Shown here: piece by piece, positions 8,962 through 17,148 of the stretch
How the letters are laid out: the number at the start of each line of letters is the position of its first letter
Numbering within the stretch: position 1 is the first letter of the stretch
Assembly: GCF_040907265.1 (NCBI RefSeq)
Contig: NZ_JBFOHP010000002.1
Span: 1,426,001 to 1,490,000 of the forward strand
Source: Streptomyces sclerotialus
GTDB taxonomy: Bacteria > Actinomycetota > Actinomycetes > Streptomycetales > Streptomycetaceae
Length of the DNA: 64,000 nucleotides
Reading direction: 5' to 3'
Program-made: the position numbers and the translations under genes
Notes under the pieces: model-generated
Told to the model about the DNA's origin: nothing
Databases searched by the model: none
What the model saw: only the letters and a program-made list of their open reading frames with translations

Positions 8962-9138
8962 GAAAGCACCGCACCATCCGTCCGGCACCGTGGCGCGTTC
9001 ACGCCATCGCGTGGACACGCAGCCGTCGGCCATAGCTCGCGGCGCCCCTTCCCGGACAGGATTTTCCCCAGGTACGGCCCCGGCGGCACGGGTGCCGTCC
9101 CGGTCGGCAGTGTCCGCCCGAAGGACCCTGGAGGAGCC

Positions 9139-10053
9139 ATGGACGTGCGAACCAGAACCGCCCCTACGGCGTTGCGCGATGCCCCGGACGCGCGGACGTC
9201 TTCCCTGCTCTCCTCGGCGCAGGACACCCTCGACGCGACCGCTGTGCCGTCCTGGACCGCGGACGAGCTCACCGGCGGGCTGTGGCTGCCCGGCCTGGAG
9301 AGCGTCGCGCCGCAGGACGCGCAGGACGTGTGGTTGCACGAGGCGCTGCTCGGCCCGCACAGCGCCGACATCGTGGGCTACCTCCGGCTGGCGCGCCGGA
9401 CCGGCGGTCCCGTGCTCGACCTGGGGTCGGGCCCGGGCCGGCTGGCCGTACCGTTCGCGCGGCACGGGTTCGCCGTCGCGGCGGTGGACCGGGACGGCCC
9501 CAGCCTGAAGCGGCTGCGGCGCTGGGCGGACCGGCTCGGCAGCAGCACCTCGGCGCTGGTCACCACGGTCCGCTCCGACCTCACGCAACTGCGGCTCCGG
9601 CAGGACTACCGGCTGGTGGTGCTGGCCGGATCGATGATCATGGCGGTGCCGCCGGCCGCACGCGGGCGGCTGCTCCGCCACATCGCGGCGCATCTCGGCA
9701 CGGGCGGTCTCCTGGCCCTGGACTACGCCGAGCACTCCGTGCGCGCTCTCGCGGAACAGCCCGTCCGCACGTGGGCGTTCGACGTACCGCGCTGTGACGA
9801 CGTGACCGAACGCGTCGTGGCACGGCAGGTCTTCGACCTCACGGAGGGGACCGAAGAGATCACTTATCATTGCGCACGCACGGTGGGCCACCGGACGCAC
9901 CGCAGCGTGCTCAGGACACACAAGTGGCTGGTGGAAACCGACTGGTTGGCACAGGAAATCCAGGCCGCCGGGCTGCAGGTGGCCCAGCGGAAGCCGCACC
10001 GGATCGCCCGTGCCACGGACCATGTGCTCTTGATTTGCCGTACCGCCCCATGA
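9139..10053 (+). CDS. class I SAM-dependent methyltransferase
   Basis: A 304-residue enzyme with a Rossmann SAM-binding motif I (VLDLGSGPGRLAVPFARHG) near residues 92-110, the acidic motif II residue in AAVDRD, and a post-I LVVLAGSMIM segment. The N-terminal ~80 residues contain LWLPGLESV, and the C-terminus has a THKWLVETDWLAQEIQAAGL helix typical of small-molecule methyltransferases. A GGAGGAGCC ribosome binding site supports the start. It precedes a TTA-containing regulator, so a role in specialised metabolism is likely. Similar enzymes act in RiPP pathways, but I see no matching precursor here. Confidence 0.7.
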   Translation: MDVRTRTAPTALRDAPDARTSSLLSSAQDTLDATAVPSWTADELTGGLWLPGLESVAPQDAQDVWLHEALLGPHSADIVGYLRLARRTGGPVLDLGSGPGRLAVPFARHGFAVAAVDRDGPSLKRLRRWADRLGSSTSALVTTVRSDLTQLRLRQDYRLVVLAGSMIMAVPPAARGRLLRHIAAHLGTGGLLALDYAEHSVRALAEQPVRTWAFDVPRCDDVTERVVARQVFDLTEGTEEITYHCARTVGHRTHRSVLRTHKWLVETDWLAQEIQAAGLQVAQRKPHRIARATDHVLLICRTAP

Positions 10054-10134
10054 TGAGGTGACGGCGGTCATGGCTTGATCGGTGGACAGCGGCCGCCGGT
10101 CAGGAATGTGACGAGTCGCTGAGGGGCGCGGCTT

Positions 10135-11208
10135 ATGACTGAGGGGGATGGCCGCAACGTGTCCAGATCCGGTTCCGGTGGCAGTAGCGAGGACCTTGCG
10201 TTCGATCTCTACCAGGCCTTGCGCTCCCGGGGGGCAGCGGGTTTCTCCGCCGTGGCCCGGGAGTTAGGGCTCGCCCCCGCGGAAGCCGGCGCACTGCGCG
10301 CCGAATTGGAACAGCTCGGACTGCTCGTCCCCACCGACCCGGTACACACCGCCGGTCTGGACACCAATCCCGGATGGGTGCACGACAAGGCCGATGACAC
10401 GGTCGCGGCCATCGACCCGGAAGTCGCACTGCTACGGCTCCTGGAGCACGAGCAGACCACATTGCGGGAAAGGCTCCGGCAGACCGACGAGGCGTACAGC
10501 CGGCTGGAAATGCTGGCCGGACGATTTCTGCGAGCCGGTGCCGTTTCGAATTCCGAGGTGGAAGTCGAGGTTCTCACCGACTACCGCCGTATTCAGCAAG
10601 TCGTGGAAGACGTGCTCGACGTCGTGCACGACAGCATCGCTTCCATGCATCCCGGCGCCATCGACACGGCCACTCTGGACCGCTCCCTCAGCCGCGACAA
10701 ACGCATGGTGGACGAAGGCGTCCGCGTCCGCGTCATCTACAACCAGCGTTTCGCTTCCGTGCCCGCGCTCGCGGAATTCTTCCGGCGGCAGGCGGGCGTG
10801 GGCGTCGAGGTCCGCCTCTCCCCCGTCGTCCCGATGAACATGATTCTGGGCGACCACCAGTTCGCCCTCCTGCCGGCGGACCCCGAGGACCACACCGCCG
10901 GCGCGATCCTCGCGCGGGGCCCGGCGCTGGTCCGCTCGTACCTCGCCGTGTACGAGTACTGCTGGCACACCTCCGCCGCCTTCGGTGAGGAGGAGGACCC
11001 CGAACGCGGCGGCGACGGCCTCACCGAACAGCAGCGGGCCGCGCTGCGCATGCTCGCCGACGGCATGAAGGACGAGAAGATCGCCCGCAATCTCGGCGTC
11101 TCCCTCCGCACGGTCAGCCGTCTCCTCTCGGAGGTCATGCAGGCCCTCGGCGCCGGCAGCCGCTTCGAGGCGGGCGTACGCGCCACCCGGATGGGCTGGC
11201 TGGACTAG
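10135..11208 (+). CDS. TrmB/LuxR-type pathway regulator with a TTA codon
   Basis: A 357-residue regulator. An N-terminal TrmB-like winged helix (residues ~20-65) is followed by a helical linker and a PLD-like middle domain, then a C-terminal LuxR-type helix-turn-helix (LTEQQRAALRMLADGMKDEKIARNLGVSLRTVSRLL). Regulators of this build often sit inside actinomycete biosynthetic clusters. Codon 44 is TTA (10264-10266), so translation should depend on the bldA leucyl-tRNA, a sign of developmental control. It is the best candidate activator for the 9-20 kb operons, though no binding site can be assigned. Confidence 0.8.
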   Translation: MTEGDGRNVSRSGSGGSSEDLAFDLYQALRSRGAAGFSAVARELGLAPAEAGALRAELEQLGLLVPTDPVHTAGLDTNPGWVHDKADDTVAAIDPEVALLRLLEHEQTTLRERLRQTDEAYSRLEMLAGRFLRAGAVSNSEVEVEVLTDYRRIQQVVEDVLDVVHDSIASMHPGAIDTATLDRSLSRDKRMVDEGVRVRVIYNQRFASVPALAEFFRRQAGVGVEVRLSPVVPMNMILGDHQFALLPADPEDHTAGAILARGPALVRSYLAVYEYCWHTSAAFGEEEDPERGGDGLTEQQRAALRMLADGMKDEKIARNLGVSLRTVSRLLSEVMQALGAGSRFEAGVRATRMGWLD

Positions 11209-11245
11209 CAGCCGGCGTCGGCCGTCCCGACTACAGGTACGATGG

Positions 11246-11266
11246 GGTCAAACTTTTGGCCTGACC
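11246..11266. promoter_or_regulatory. dyad upstream of the Fur-family gene
   Basis: GGTCA and TGACC arms flank an inner CAAACTTTTG, forming a dyad 14 bases before the start codon. This is a plausible autoregulatory site for the regulator just downstream. Confidence 0.4.
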
Positions 11267-11279
11267 AGGTGGCGGAGAC

Positions 11280-11702
11280 ATGAAGCGCGATGTACTGCCG
11301 GAGCAGCGCGAAGCGGCGATGCAGCAGCTGCGCGATGTCGGGCTCCGGGTGACGGGACCGCGGCTGGAAGTCCTCAAGGTGCTGCGCGAGGGCGGGCACC
11401 TGGACGTCGAGGAGATCACCGCGATCGCCCGTGAGCGGCTCGGCACCCTCACGAGCCAGGCGGTCTACGAAATGCTCAGGCATTTCCTGGACACGGGTCT
11501 GGTGACGAAGTTCGACCGGCCCGGCTTTCCCGCGGTGTTCGAAGCGGCAGCGGAACCGCACCACCACGCCCTGTGCACCCGGTGCGGCCGGGTGGTCAAC
11601 ATAGACGTCCAGGCCCCTGCGCCGTCGCGCAAGGGCCTGAGCGGCTGGCGCATGAACGCCGCCGAGCTGGTGTACAAGGGCGAGTGCCCGGAGTGCCGTT
11701 AG
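11280..11702 (+). CDS. Fur-family metal- or peroxide-responsive regulator
   Basis: A 140-residue Fur-fold repressor with an N-terminal winged helix (RVTGPRLEVLKVL, then TSQAVYEMLRHFLDTGL). The C-terminal dimerisation domain has the sensor stretch EAAAEPHHHALCTRCGRVV and a second CPEC pair at the end, giving two CxxC structural-zinc motifs. That pattern fits Fur, PerR (CatR) and Zur alike, so the signal is not determined; no catalase or transporter is adjacent. It converges with a tiny secreted peptide gene, and the two stop codons overlap. Confidence 0.85.
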   Translation: MKRDVLPEQREAAMQQLRDVGLRVTGPRLEVLKVLREGGHLDVEEITAIARERLGTLTSQAVYEMLRHFLDTGLVTKFDRPGFPAVFEAAAEPHHHALCTRCGRVVNIDVQAPAPSRKGLSGWRMNAAELVYKGECPECR

Positions 11703-11920
11703 ACCGCGGAACCGGCCGGGGGCCAGTCGATCTGCGGGTCCACGACGGTGGCCCCGGACACCGCCGGCGGCCAGTCGATCTCGCTCGCCAGGAAGGTCGC
11801 CGGGCCCGCCTCCCGGTCCACCGCGCCGGCGGCCGCCGCGGGCACGGCGACCGCCGTGCACAGAGCCGCCGCGACGGCGAACCGACGGAGCGCGCAACGA
11901 ATTCCGGCGTACGAGAACAT
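11699..11920 (-). CDS. tiny secreted peptide with a duplicated IDWPPA motif
   Basis: A 73-residue peptide. Residues 1 to ~34 form a classic signal peptide (RR near residue 12, the hydrophobic core FAVAAALCTAVAV, an AAAAGA cleavage region). The ~40-residue mature part carries two copies of a short unit, SEIDWPPAVSGA and PQIDWPPAGSAV. The ATG follows CTGGAGG at good spacing, which argues for a real gene. Its stop overlaps the Fur-family stop by four bases on the opposite strand. There are no cysteines in the mature part and no maturation enzyme next to it. Function unknown; I cannot match it to a family. Confidence 0.65.
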   Translation of the reverse strand: MFSYAGIRCALRRFAVAAALCTAVAVPAAAAGAVDREAGPATFLASEIDWPPAVSGATVVDPQIDWPPAGSAV

Positions 11921-12179
11921 GAATCCTCCAGGGAGTTCGAAAGGGATTTGCCGCCCGTTCCCGTGCCGCCGGGATTTCCTCGGGCTGACTCTTCAATAAT
12001 CCCGTCCGACCACCGGCCGATCCAGCTTTCGCGACGTCGTGCCCGCGCCATGGCGTGAGTGCGTCACGACCACCGGAAGTGGAATGCACCCCTCTCCGGT
12101 CCGCGTTCCGGGGACCTTTCCGGAATTCAATTCTCCGCACCACACGCACATTCTTGGGGCAACCAAATCTATGGTACGG
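11921..12179. other. AT-richer intergenic region
   Basis: About 260 bases between the secreted peptide start and the end of the glycosyltransferase gene. It contains AT-rich patches and the imperfect dyad ACCAAATCTATGGT at 12162-12175. It presumably holds the peptide promoter. No other gene is seen. Confidence 0.4.
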
Positions 12180-13544
12180 TCACCAATGCGGCATCATAGA
12201 GGCGAACTCTCCCTGAACCGGCGGGAACTCAGCACCTCCAGGGGCGTGGTCCCGCCCGGGCGGGGGCGTGCCGCCGCCCCTGCCCACCCCTCGCGTACGG
12301 TCCGAGGCAGCTCGTTCGTAGGTGGCGAGCGTCGCCTCCGCCGCAGTCTCCCAGGTCATGCCCGCCGCGTGCCGGACCCCCGCCCTGCCCATCGCGCGCG
12401 CACGGCGCGGAGCACGGGCCAGAGCCAGCAACTGCCGTGCGTAGTCCGCGGGCCGGTGACCGTCGACCAGGAGCCCGGTCACGCCGTCCCGGACCGCCGT
12501 CGGCAGCCCGCCCACCCGCGCCGCGAGTACCGGCGTGCCGCAGGCCTGCGCCTCCGCCGCCACCAGCCCGAACGATTCGCTGCGCGAGGGGACGACCAGG
12601 ACGTCGGCGGCCCGGTACCAGTCGGCCAGCGCCCGCCGGCGCACCGCCGGCTCCCTGCGTACGACACCGTCGACGCCCAGCCGGCGGCACAGGGCGGGCA
12701 GTCCGGGCGCGTGCGTGCCGCTCCCGCTGAGCCCGCCGATGACGGGGACCAGCAGACGCGTACGGAGCTCGGGGGCGAGGTCCAGGAGTTCGGCGATGGC
12801 TCTGATCAGTACGTCCGGCCCCTTCAGCGGCTGGATCCGGCCGACGAAGAGCGGCACGAAGGCGTCCGGCGGCAGGCCGAGACGGCGGCGGGCGTCCTGC
12901 CGGCCGGCGCCGGGGCTGAAGGTGCCGGTGTCGACGCCCGGCCGGACGATGTCGATACGGGCGGCCTCGGCTCCGTAGAGGTCGCGGAGCGCGGCGGCCT
13001 CGTCGGCGGTGTTCGCGATCAGCCGGTCGGCGGCGTCGACGACCTGGTGCTCGCCCAGGATGCGGACGGCGGGTTCGGCGTCGTCGCCCGGCGCCAAGGA
13101 GGCGTTCTTCACCCGGCCCAGGGTGTGCATGGTGTGCACGAGCGGCACCCGCCAGCGGCCGGCGACGGCCCGGCCCACCTGGCCGGACAGCCAGTAGTGG
13201 GAGTGGACGACGTCGTACGGACGGCGTTCGCCGGCGGCCCGGAGCAGGTCGCGCGAGAACGCGGGCAGCATGCCCGGCAGCGCTTCCTTGGCGAGCGGGC
13301 CGCAGGGGCCGGCGTGGAGGTGCTGAACGGTCACCCGCTCGGCGAGCCGGACGCGGGCCGGCAGGCCCTCGCCGCGGCAGCGGGTGAACACGTCGATCTC
13401 GGCGCCCTTGGCGGCCAGCGCGCGGGCCAGCTGCACCATGTAGACGTTCATGCCGCCGGCGTCGCCGGTGCCGGGCCGGTGCAGGGGCGAAGTGTGCACG
13501 CTGAGCACGGCGACGCGAGGCGGCCGGGAAGCGGAGCGGGGCAC
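12180..13544 (-). CDS. MshA-like GT4 glycosyltransferase
   Basis: A 454-residue GT-B retaining transferase close in sequence to MshA, which transfers GlcNAc from UDP-GlcNAc to inositol-3-phosphate in mycothiol synthesis. Diagnostic segments are HTSPLHRPGTGDAGGMNVY near residue 18, VHSHYWLSGQVG near 118, FVGRIQPLKGPDVL near 250 and the ESFGLVAAEAQACGTPV donor-site motif near 335. The C-terminal ~40 residues are a Gly/Pro-rich extension not expected in MshA. The GTG follows AAGGAG. It is last in the operon with asnB, PrpF-like, SDR and MetRS-like genes. As a second mshA outside a primary mycothiol locus it more likely builds a related pseudodisaccharide. Confidence 0.8.
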   Translation of the reverse strand: MPRSASRPPRVAVLSVHTSPLHRPGTGDAGGMNVYMVQLARALAAKGAEIDVFTRCRGEGLPARVRLAERVTVQHLHAGPCGPLAKEALPGMLPAFSRDLLRAAGERRPYDVVHSHYWLSGQVGRAVAGRWRVPLVHTMHTLGRVKNASLAPGDDAEPAVRILGEHQVVDAADRLIANTADEAAALRDLYGAEAARIDIVRPGVDTGTFSPGAGRQDARRRLGLPPDAFVPLFVGRIQPLKGPDVLIRAIAELLDLAPELRTRLLVPVIGGLSGSGTHAPGLPALCRRLGVDGVVRREPAVRRRALADWYRAADVLVVPSRSESFGLVAAEAQACGTPVLAARVGGLPTAVRDGVTGLLVDGHRPADYARQLLALARAPRRARAMGRAGVRHAAGMTWETAAEATLATYERAASDRTRGVGRGGGTPPPGRDHAPGGAEFPPVQGEFASMMPHW

Positions 13545-13727
13545 GTGGTCTCCTTCGAGGGGGCCACGTGCCCCGCCGCTGCCGTAGCGGCACAGTGTCC
13601 GTACGGGACCCGGCGGCGCACGCGGCAGACGGACGGCCCCGGTGCGTGATGCGCCGGGGCCGGTGGGGACACGATCCGCGTGCGGTCCGGAACGGACCGG
13701 GCGGACCGGGGCGGGCGGGTAGCGGGA

Positions 13728-15308
13728 TCAGAACCCGAAGACGGGGCCTGAGGGGGGTGACAGCCTGGTGCCGGGCGCAGGCGCCACGAGCGCGGCCGCG
13801 GTGATCGCGCGGCCGGCGGGCAGCCCGAGAGCCGCCGCCAGCCGGTCGGCGCCTTCCGGCATCACCGGCCGGGCCCACGCCGACAGCGCACCGGCCACCT
13901 CCAGCTGGGCGACGAGGGCGGCCGTGCCGCGGCCGTGGCCTGTCGGGCGGCGCCTTTCGTGGGCGTTGATGTGGGCGAAGTCGTCGACGGAGCGGACGGT
14001 CTCGTCCAGCAGGGCGACCGCGTGCCGCGGGTCGAACGAGTCCGGCGCGTACGCCACGGCCAGGTCCTCGGCCGTACGCAGCAGCAGCTCGCGCAGCCGC
14101 GGCCAGCCGGCGCCGCCGGGCTCGGCGTCCGGCACCCGGCCCGCGCAGTCCTGCCGTATCTGGGCGAAGAGCCGCGTCAGCCAGCTGTTCCAGGTGGCGT
14201 CGAGGGTCCGGCGGGCCTGCTCCAGGTCCGTACGGCTGAAGTGGACCGGACGCCCGACGGGGCGGGACTGCAGCACGTGCCGCCGCAGGGAGTCGGAACC
14301 GAACTCGGTGAGCAGGTCCAGCGCCCATACGGTCCCGGGCTGTTCGCCCGGCACGATGCCGTCGTCCAGCACCAGGGGTTCATTGACGCAGAATCCCTGG
14401 GGCAGCTTGATGCCTTGGGCCAGCATGAGGGCGGGGAGCAGCACGGTCTGGCAGAAGGCGTGGTCGAAGCCGCAGAAGTGCACGGTCCGTTCGGGTGCGG
14501 CGTTGAGGTCCAGCCGGTAGCCGAAGAGGTGGATCGCGGCGGCTTCGAAGCACGCGTCGATGCGGTGTCCGGCGAAGTCCTCACCCGGTACGGGCAGGCC
14601 CCACTCCCCCGGGTGGCAGACGGCGACGTCCGGCAGTCCGTCCTCGGCGAGCTGCTCGCACAGTGCCGCGAGGCGGGGCGGCAGTTCGGCGGCCGCCCAG
14701 TAGTCGGCCAGCTGGTCGCGGAAGGGCTCCAGCGGGAGGTGGAGCCGGCGGCAGCGGCGCATCGTCGCGGGGGTGTCGCAGAGCGCGCAGCGCGGCTCCA
14801 GCAGTTCGCCGCCGCTGTTGGGCCGGGCGCAGGACGGGCAGGCGTTGCCGTCGCAGGGCAGCGCGCAGTGCGGACAGGTGCCGTGTGCGTGCGCGCCGTG
14901 CAGCCAGCGGCCGCAGGGTTCGCAGTACGGCATGAGCCGGGTGCGGGCCGCGAGGACGCCCTCGTTGCGGAGCCGGGTGAAGAGGTCCCCCACCCAGCTC
15001 GCGTAACCGTCGGCGGTGCGGGGGTGGACGATGCGGTCGAAGACGACTCCGGCGCGCAGCAGGTCGGCGCAGATGGCCTGGCGGTAGCCCTCCGCCACCT
15101 CTTCCGGCTTGCGGCCGGTGCGCAGCGCGCGGAGTTCGACGGAGCTGCCGTGCTCGGCGGTGCCGGTGGTGAAGAGGACGGGCCTGCCGTCGGCGCGGAG
15201 GGCGCGGCTGAGGACGTCGGCTGCGACGTACGGGCCGGCCAGGTGGCCGATGTGGAGCTCGCCGTGGGCGGCGGGCGGGGTCGCGGTGATCCAGAGCGGG
15301 ACGCTCAC
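13728..15308 (-). CDS. methionyl-tRNA synthetase-like protein without KMSKS
   Basis: A 526-residue class I aaRS-like protein. The N-terminal Rossmann half is clearly MetRS-like: the HIGH motif is in HGELHIGHLAG at residues ~15-25, TGTAEHG follows, and the zinc insert has four CxxC-type pairs (CEPC, CPHC, CPSC, CALC). At the KMSKS position the sequence reads DDGIVPGEQPG instead, so a normal tRNA-charging loop is missing. Class I relatives acting as amide ligases are known (MshC in mycothiol synthesis derives from CysRS). Next to an MshA-like transferase and a PIG-L deacetylase, a ligase role on an amino sugar is an attractive inference. The GTG follows AAGGAGG. Confidence 0.8.
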   Translation of the reverse strand: MSVPLWITATPPAAHGELHIGHLAGPYVAADVLSRALRADGRPVLFTTGTAEHGSSVELRALRTGRKPEEVAEGYRQAICADLLRAGVVFDRIVHPRTADGYASWVGDLFTRLRNEGVLAARTRLMPYCEPCGRWLHGAHAHGTCPHCALPCDGNACPSCARPNSGGELLEPRCALCDTPATMRRCRRLHLPLEPFRDQLADYWAAAELPPRLAALCEQLAEDGLPDVAVCHPGEWGLPVPGEDFAGHRIDACFEAAAIHLFGYRLDLNAAPERTVHFCGFDHAFCQTVLLPALMLAQGIKLPQGFCVNEPLVLDDGIVPGEQPGTVWALDLLTEFGSDSLRRHVLQSRPVGRPVHFSRTDLEQARRTLDATWNSWLTRLFAQIRQDCAGRVPDAEPGGAGWPRLRELLLRTAEDLAVAYAPDSFDPRHAVALLDETVRSVDDFAHINAHERRRPTGHGRGTAALVAQLEVAGALSAWARPVMPEGADRLAAALGLPAGRAITAAALVAPAPGTRLSPPSGPVFGF

Positions 15309-15356
15309 GGGCGGACCTCCTTGGTGTGCTGGGGGGCCTGTGCCATGCGACAGGCT

Positions 15357-16085
15357 CTAGTGGGGCTCGAAGTGGAAGGAGCGGATGAAGCAGTCCCGCG
15401 GCTGCTCGACGGCGTAGACGATGCAGTCGAAGAGCGCCTGGCCGGTGAGTTTGTCGTCGGGGTCGGCACCGAGTCCGGCCCACTCCACGGACCGCGGGTC
15501 GGCCGTGGAGAAGTCCGGCGGGTAGAGGGAGAAGACGCGTACGCCGGAGGGGCGCAGCCGGTGGGAGAGGATGTCGGCGAACCCCGCCTGCGCGTTCTTC
15601 GCCGCGTAGAAGGCGTCGTGCGCGGAGGTCCTGGCGGCTCCCGCACCGCCCCGTACCGCCACCATGTTCACGATGTCCGGCCGGTGGGATCTGCGCAGCA
15701 GCGGCAGGAAGTGCTTCACCATGAGGACGGTGCCGCCCGCGGTGGAGCCGATGGTCTCGACGATCTGGTCGTCCGAGGCGTCGTCGAGCTCGTCGCCGTC
15801 GAGCCAGCGCGCGCCGTTGTTCACCAGGAGATCGACGCGTTCGCTGTGCTCGCCCACTTTCCGGGCGAATTCCCGGATCTCGGCCGGGCGGTTCAAGTCG
15901 CAGCCGAATGCGTGAATTCGGTCGCGCGCGGCTCCGAGGACTTCCGTCCGGGTACGTTCCGCCGCTTCGACGGTCCGCGCGGAAACGAATACTTCGGCTC
16001 CCAGGTGTGCGAATCCCACGGCAAGTGATCGCCCGAATTCGCGCGAGGCGCCGGTCACCACGACACGCAGGTTCTCGAAAGTCAT
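15357..16085 (-). CDS. short-chain dehydrogenase/reductase with an atypical active site
   Basis: A 242-residue SDR. The cofactor loop is TGASREFG (residues ~10-17), the NNGA motif is present as LLVNNGA, and the catalytic pair is YAAK. The usual catalytic serine strand reads NMVAVRGG, without the expected Ser, so activity may be altered. The second position after the cofactor strand (SARTVEAA) carries Arg, which favours NADP(H). It sits between the PrpF-like and MetRS-like genes. The substrate is unknown; oxidation or reduction of a sugar, cyclitol or amino acid intermediate is possible. Confidence 0.7.
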   Translation of the reverse strand: MTFENLRVVVTGASREFGRSLAVGFAHLGAEVFVSARTVEAAERTRTEVLGAARDRIHAFGCDLNRPAEIREFARKVGEHSERVDLLVNNGARWLDGDELDDASDDQIVETIGSTAGGTVLMVKHFLPLLRRSHRPDIVNMVAVRGGAGAARTSAHDAFYAAKNAQAGFADILSHRLRPSGVRVFSLYPPDFSTADPRSVEWAGLGADPDDKLTGQALFDCIVYAVEQPRDCFIRSFHFEPH

Positions 16086-16170
16086 CCTGTCCCGTTCTCC
16101 TGAATCGGCTGGACCGTTCAACGAGCCTGGCAGACGGAACGGGAAAGGTCTGCGGTAAACGGCGGCAGGT

Positions 16171-17148
16171 TCACGCCGTGGCGTGGGTACGCCAGGGCAG
16201 CGCGACGTGCCGCTCCAGCACGCGTACCCGTTTGCCGGGGACGCTGACGCGGGCCAGCCGGGGGTCCGGTGCGCCCGTGACGGTCGCGGTGACCCGCGCG
16301 GGCCCCGCGGGACTCGCCACGAGGAGGGCGTGCGGCGGGCAGCCGGCCGCGCGGGCCAGCCGGTACGGCACCGTGCCGGCGACGGTCGTGGCCGCGGCCA
16401 GGCACGTCAGCCCCGTCATGGCGAAGGAGGGGTGCCAGCCGGGTTCGGTCAGTGCGCGGACGACGAGGCGTCCCGCTCCGCCGGCCCCGACGACCGCGAT
16501 CTTCGGCAGGGCGCCACCGGACGGCAGGCCCAGCACCGACCGCGCCGCGCCCCTCAGCCGCCGCAGCCGGCCGAAGTCGGCGCTCCCGGCCGCGAACAGG
16601 GCCGACCGCCCGTCCAGCCCGAGTTCCCGGGCGTCGACGAACACGTACGGGTTGCCGAACCGCACCAGCGACACCGTGTGCACCCCGTCGGCGGTGCCGA
16701 GCACGTCCTCGGGGCTGCCGGTGGGCAGCAGGTCCGCCGGCCGCGGCATGGCGGGCAGGAAGTGCACGGTGTACGTGCCGTCGGCGGCCTGCTCGCAGAC
16801 CACCGCCCCGGTGCCGTCCGGAGTGCGTGTCCGCACGCGGACGGTACCGCCCAAGCCGCTCACGGCCACGGCCGCCAGCAGCGAATGACCGCATGCGCTC
16901 CCGAAGGCGAACCCGTCGGCGCGCCCCGCCAGCCCCTGCACGAACCGGTACTCCAGGTCGAAGAAGGGGCACCGGGAGCGCCGGACGAGCGCATACTTCA
17001 GCACGTCTCCCCACCCGCCGGCCCGGAGGCCCCTCCGCACCTCGTACAGGAACTCGGCCAACTCTTCCTCGCCGGCCGGGGCTTCGGACGCGTCCAGGAC
17101 CAGCGTGGGCCCCGGCGCGCCCTCGGCCATGGCGAGGTGTGCGCTCAC
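16171..17148 (-). CDS. PrpF/DAP-epimerase-fold isomerase-like protein
   Basis: A 325-residue protein resembling the PrpF / 4-oxalomesaconate tautomerase branch of the diaminopimelate-epimerase fold. It has two pseudo-symmetric halves, FGSACGHSLLAA with the candidate catalytic Cys near residue 94, and GNPYVFVDARELG near the middle, a signature of PrpF-like proteins. A second catalytic Cys expected in true epimerases is not evident. The GTG overlaps the asnB stop as GTGA, so the two are coupled. It may isomerise or racemise an intermediate; the substrate cannot be read from the sequence. Confidence 0.6.
   Translation of the reverse strand: MSAHLAMAEGAPGPTLVLDASEAPAGEEELAEFLYEVRRGLRAGGWGDVLKYALVRRSRCPFFDLEYRFVQGLAGRADGFAFGSACGHSLLAAVAVSGLGGTVRVRTRTPDGTGAVVCEQAADGTYTVHFLPAMPRPADLLPTGSPEDVLGTADGVHTVSLVRFGNPYVFVDARELGLDGRSALFAAGSADFGRLRRLRGAARSVLGLPSGGALPKIAVVGAGGAGRLVVRALTEPGWHPSFAMTGLTCLAAATTVAGTVPYRLARAAGCPPHALLVASPAGPARVTATVTGAPDPRLARVSVPGKRVRVLERHVALPWRTHATA

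Noticed and set aside
12229..14328. Minus-strand 699-codon frame overlapping the glycosyltransferase and MetRS-like genes
   Set aside because: It spans two real genes in a different frame and is composed mostly of Arg, Pro, Ala and Gly; a high-GC shadow.
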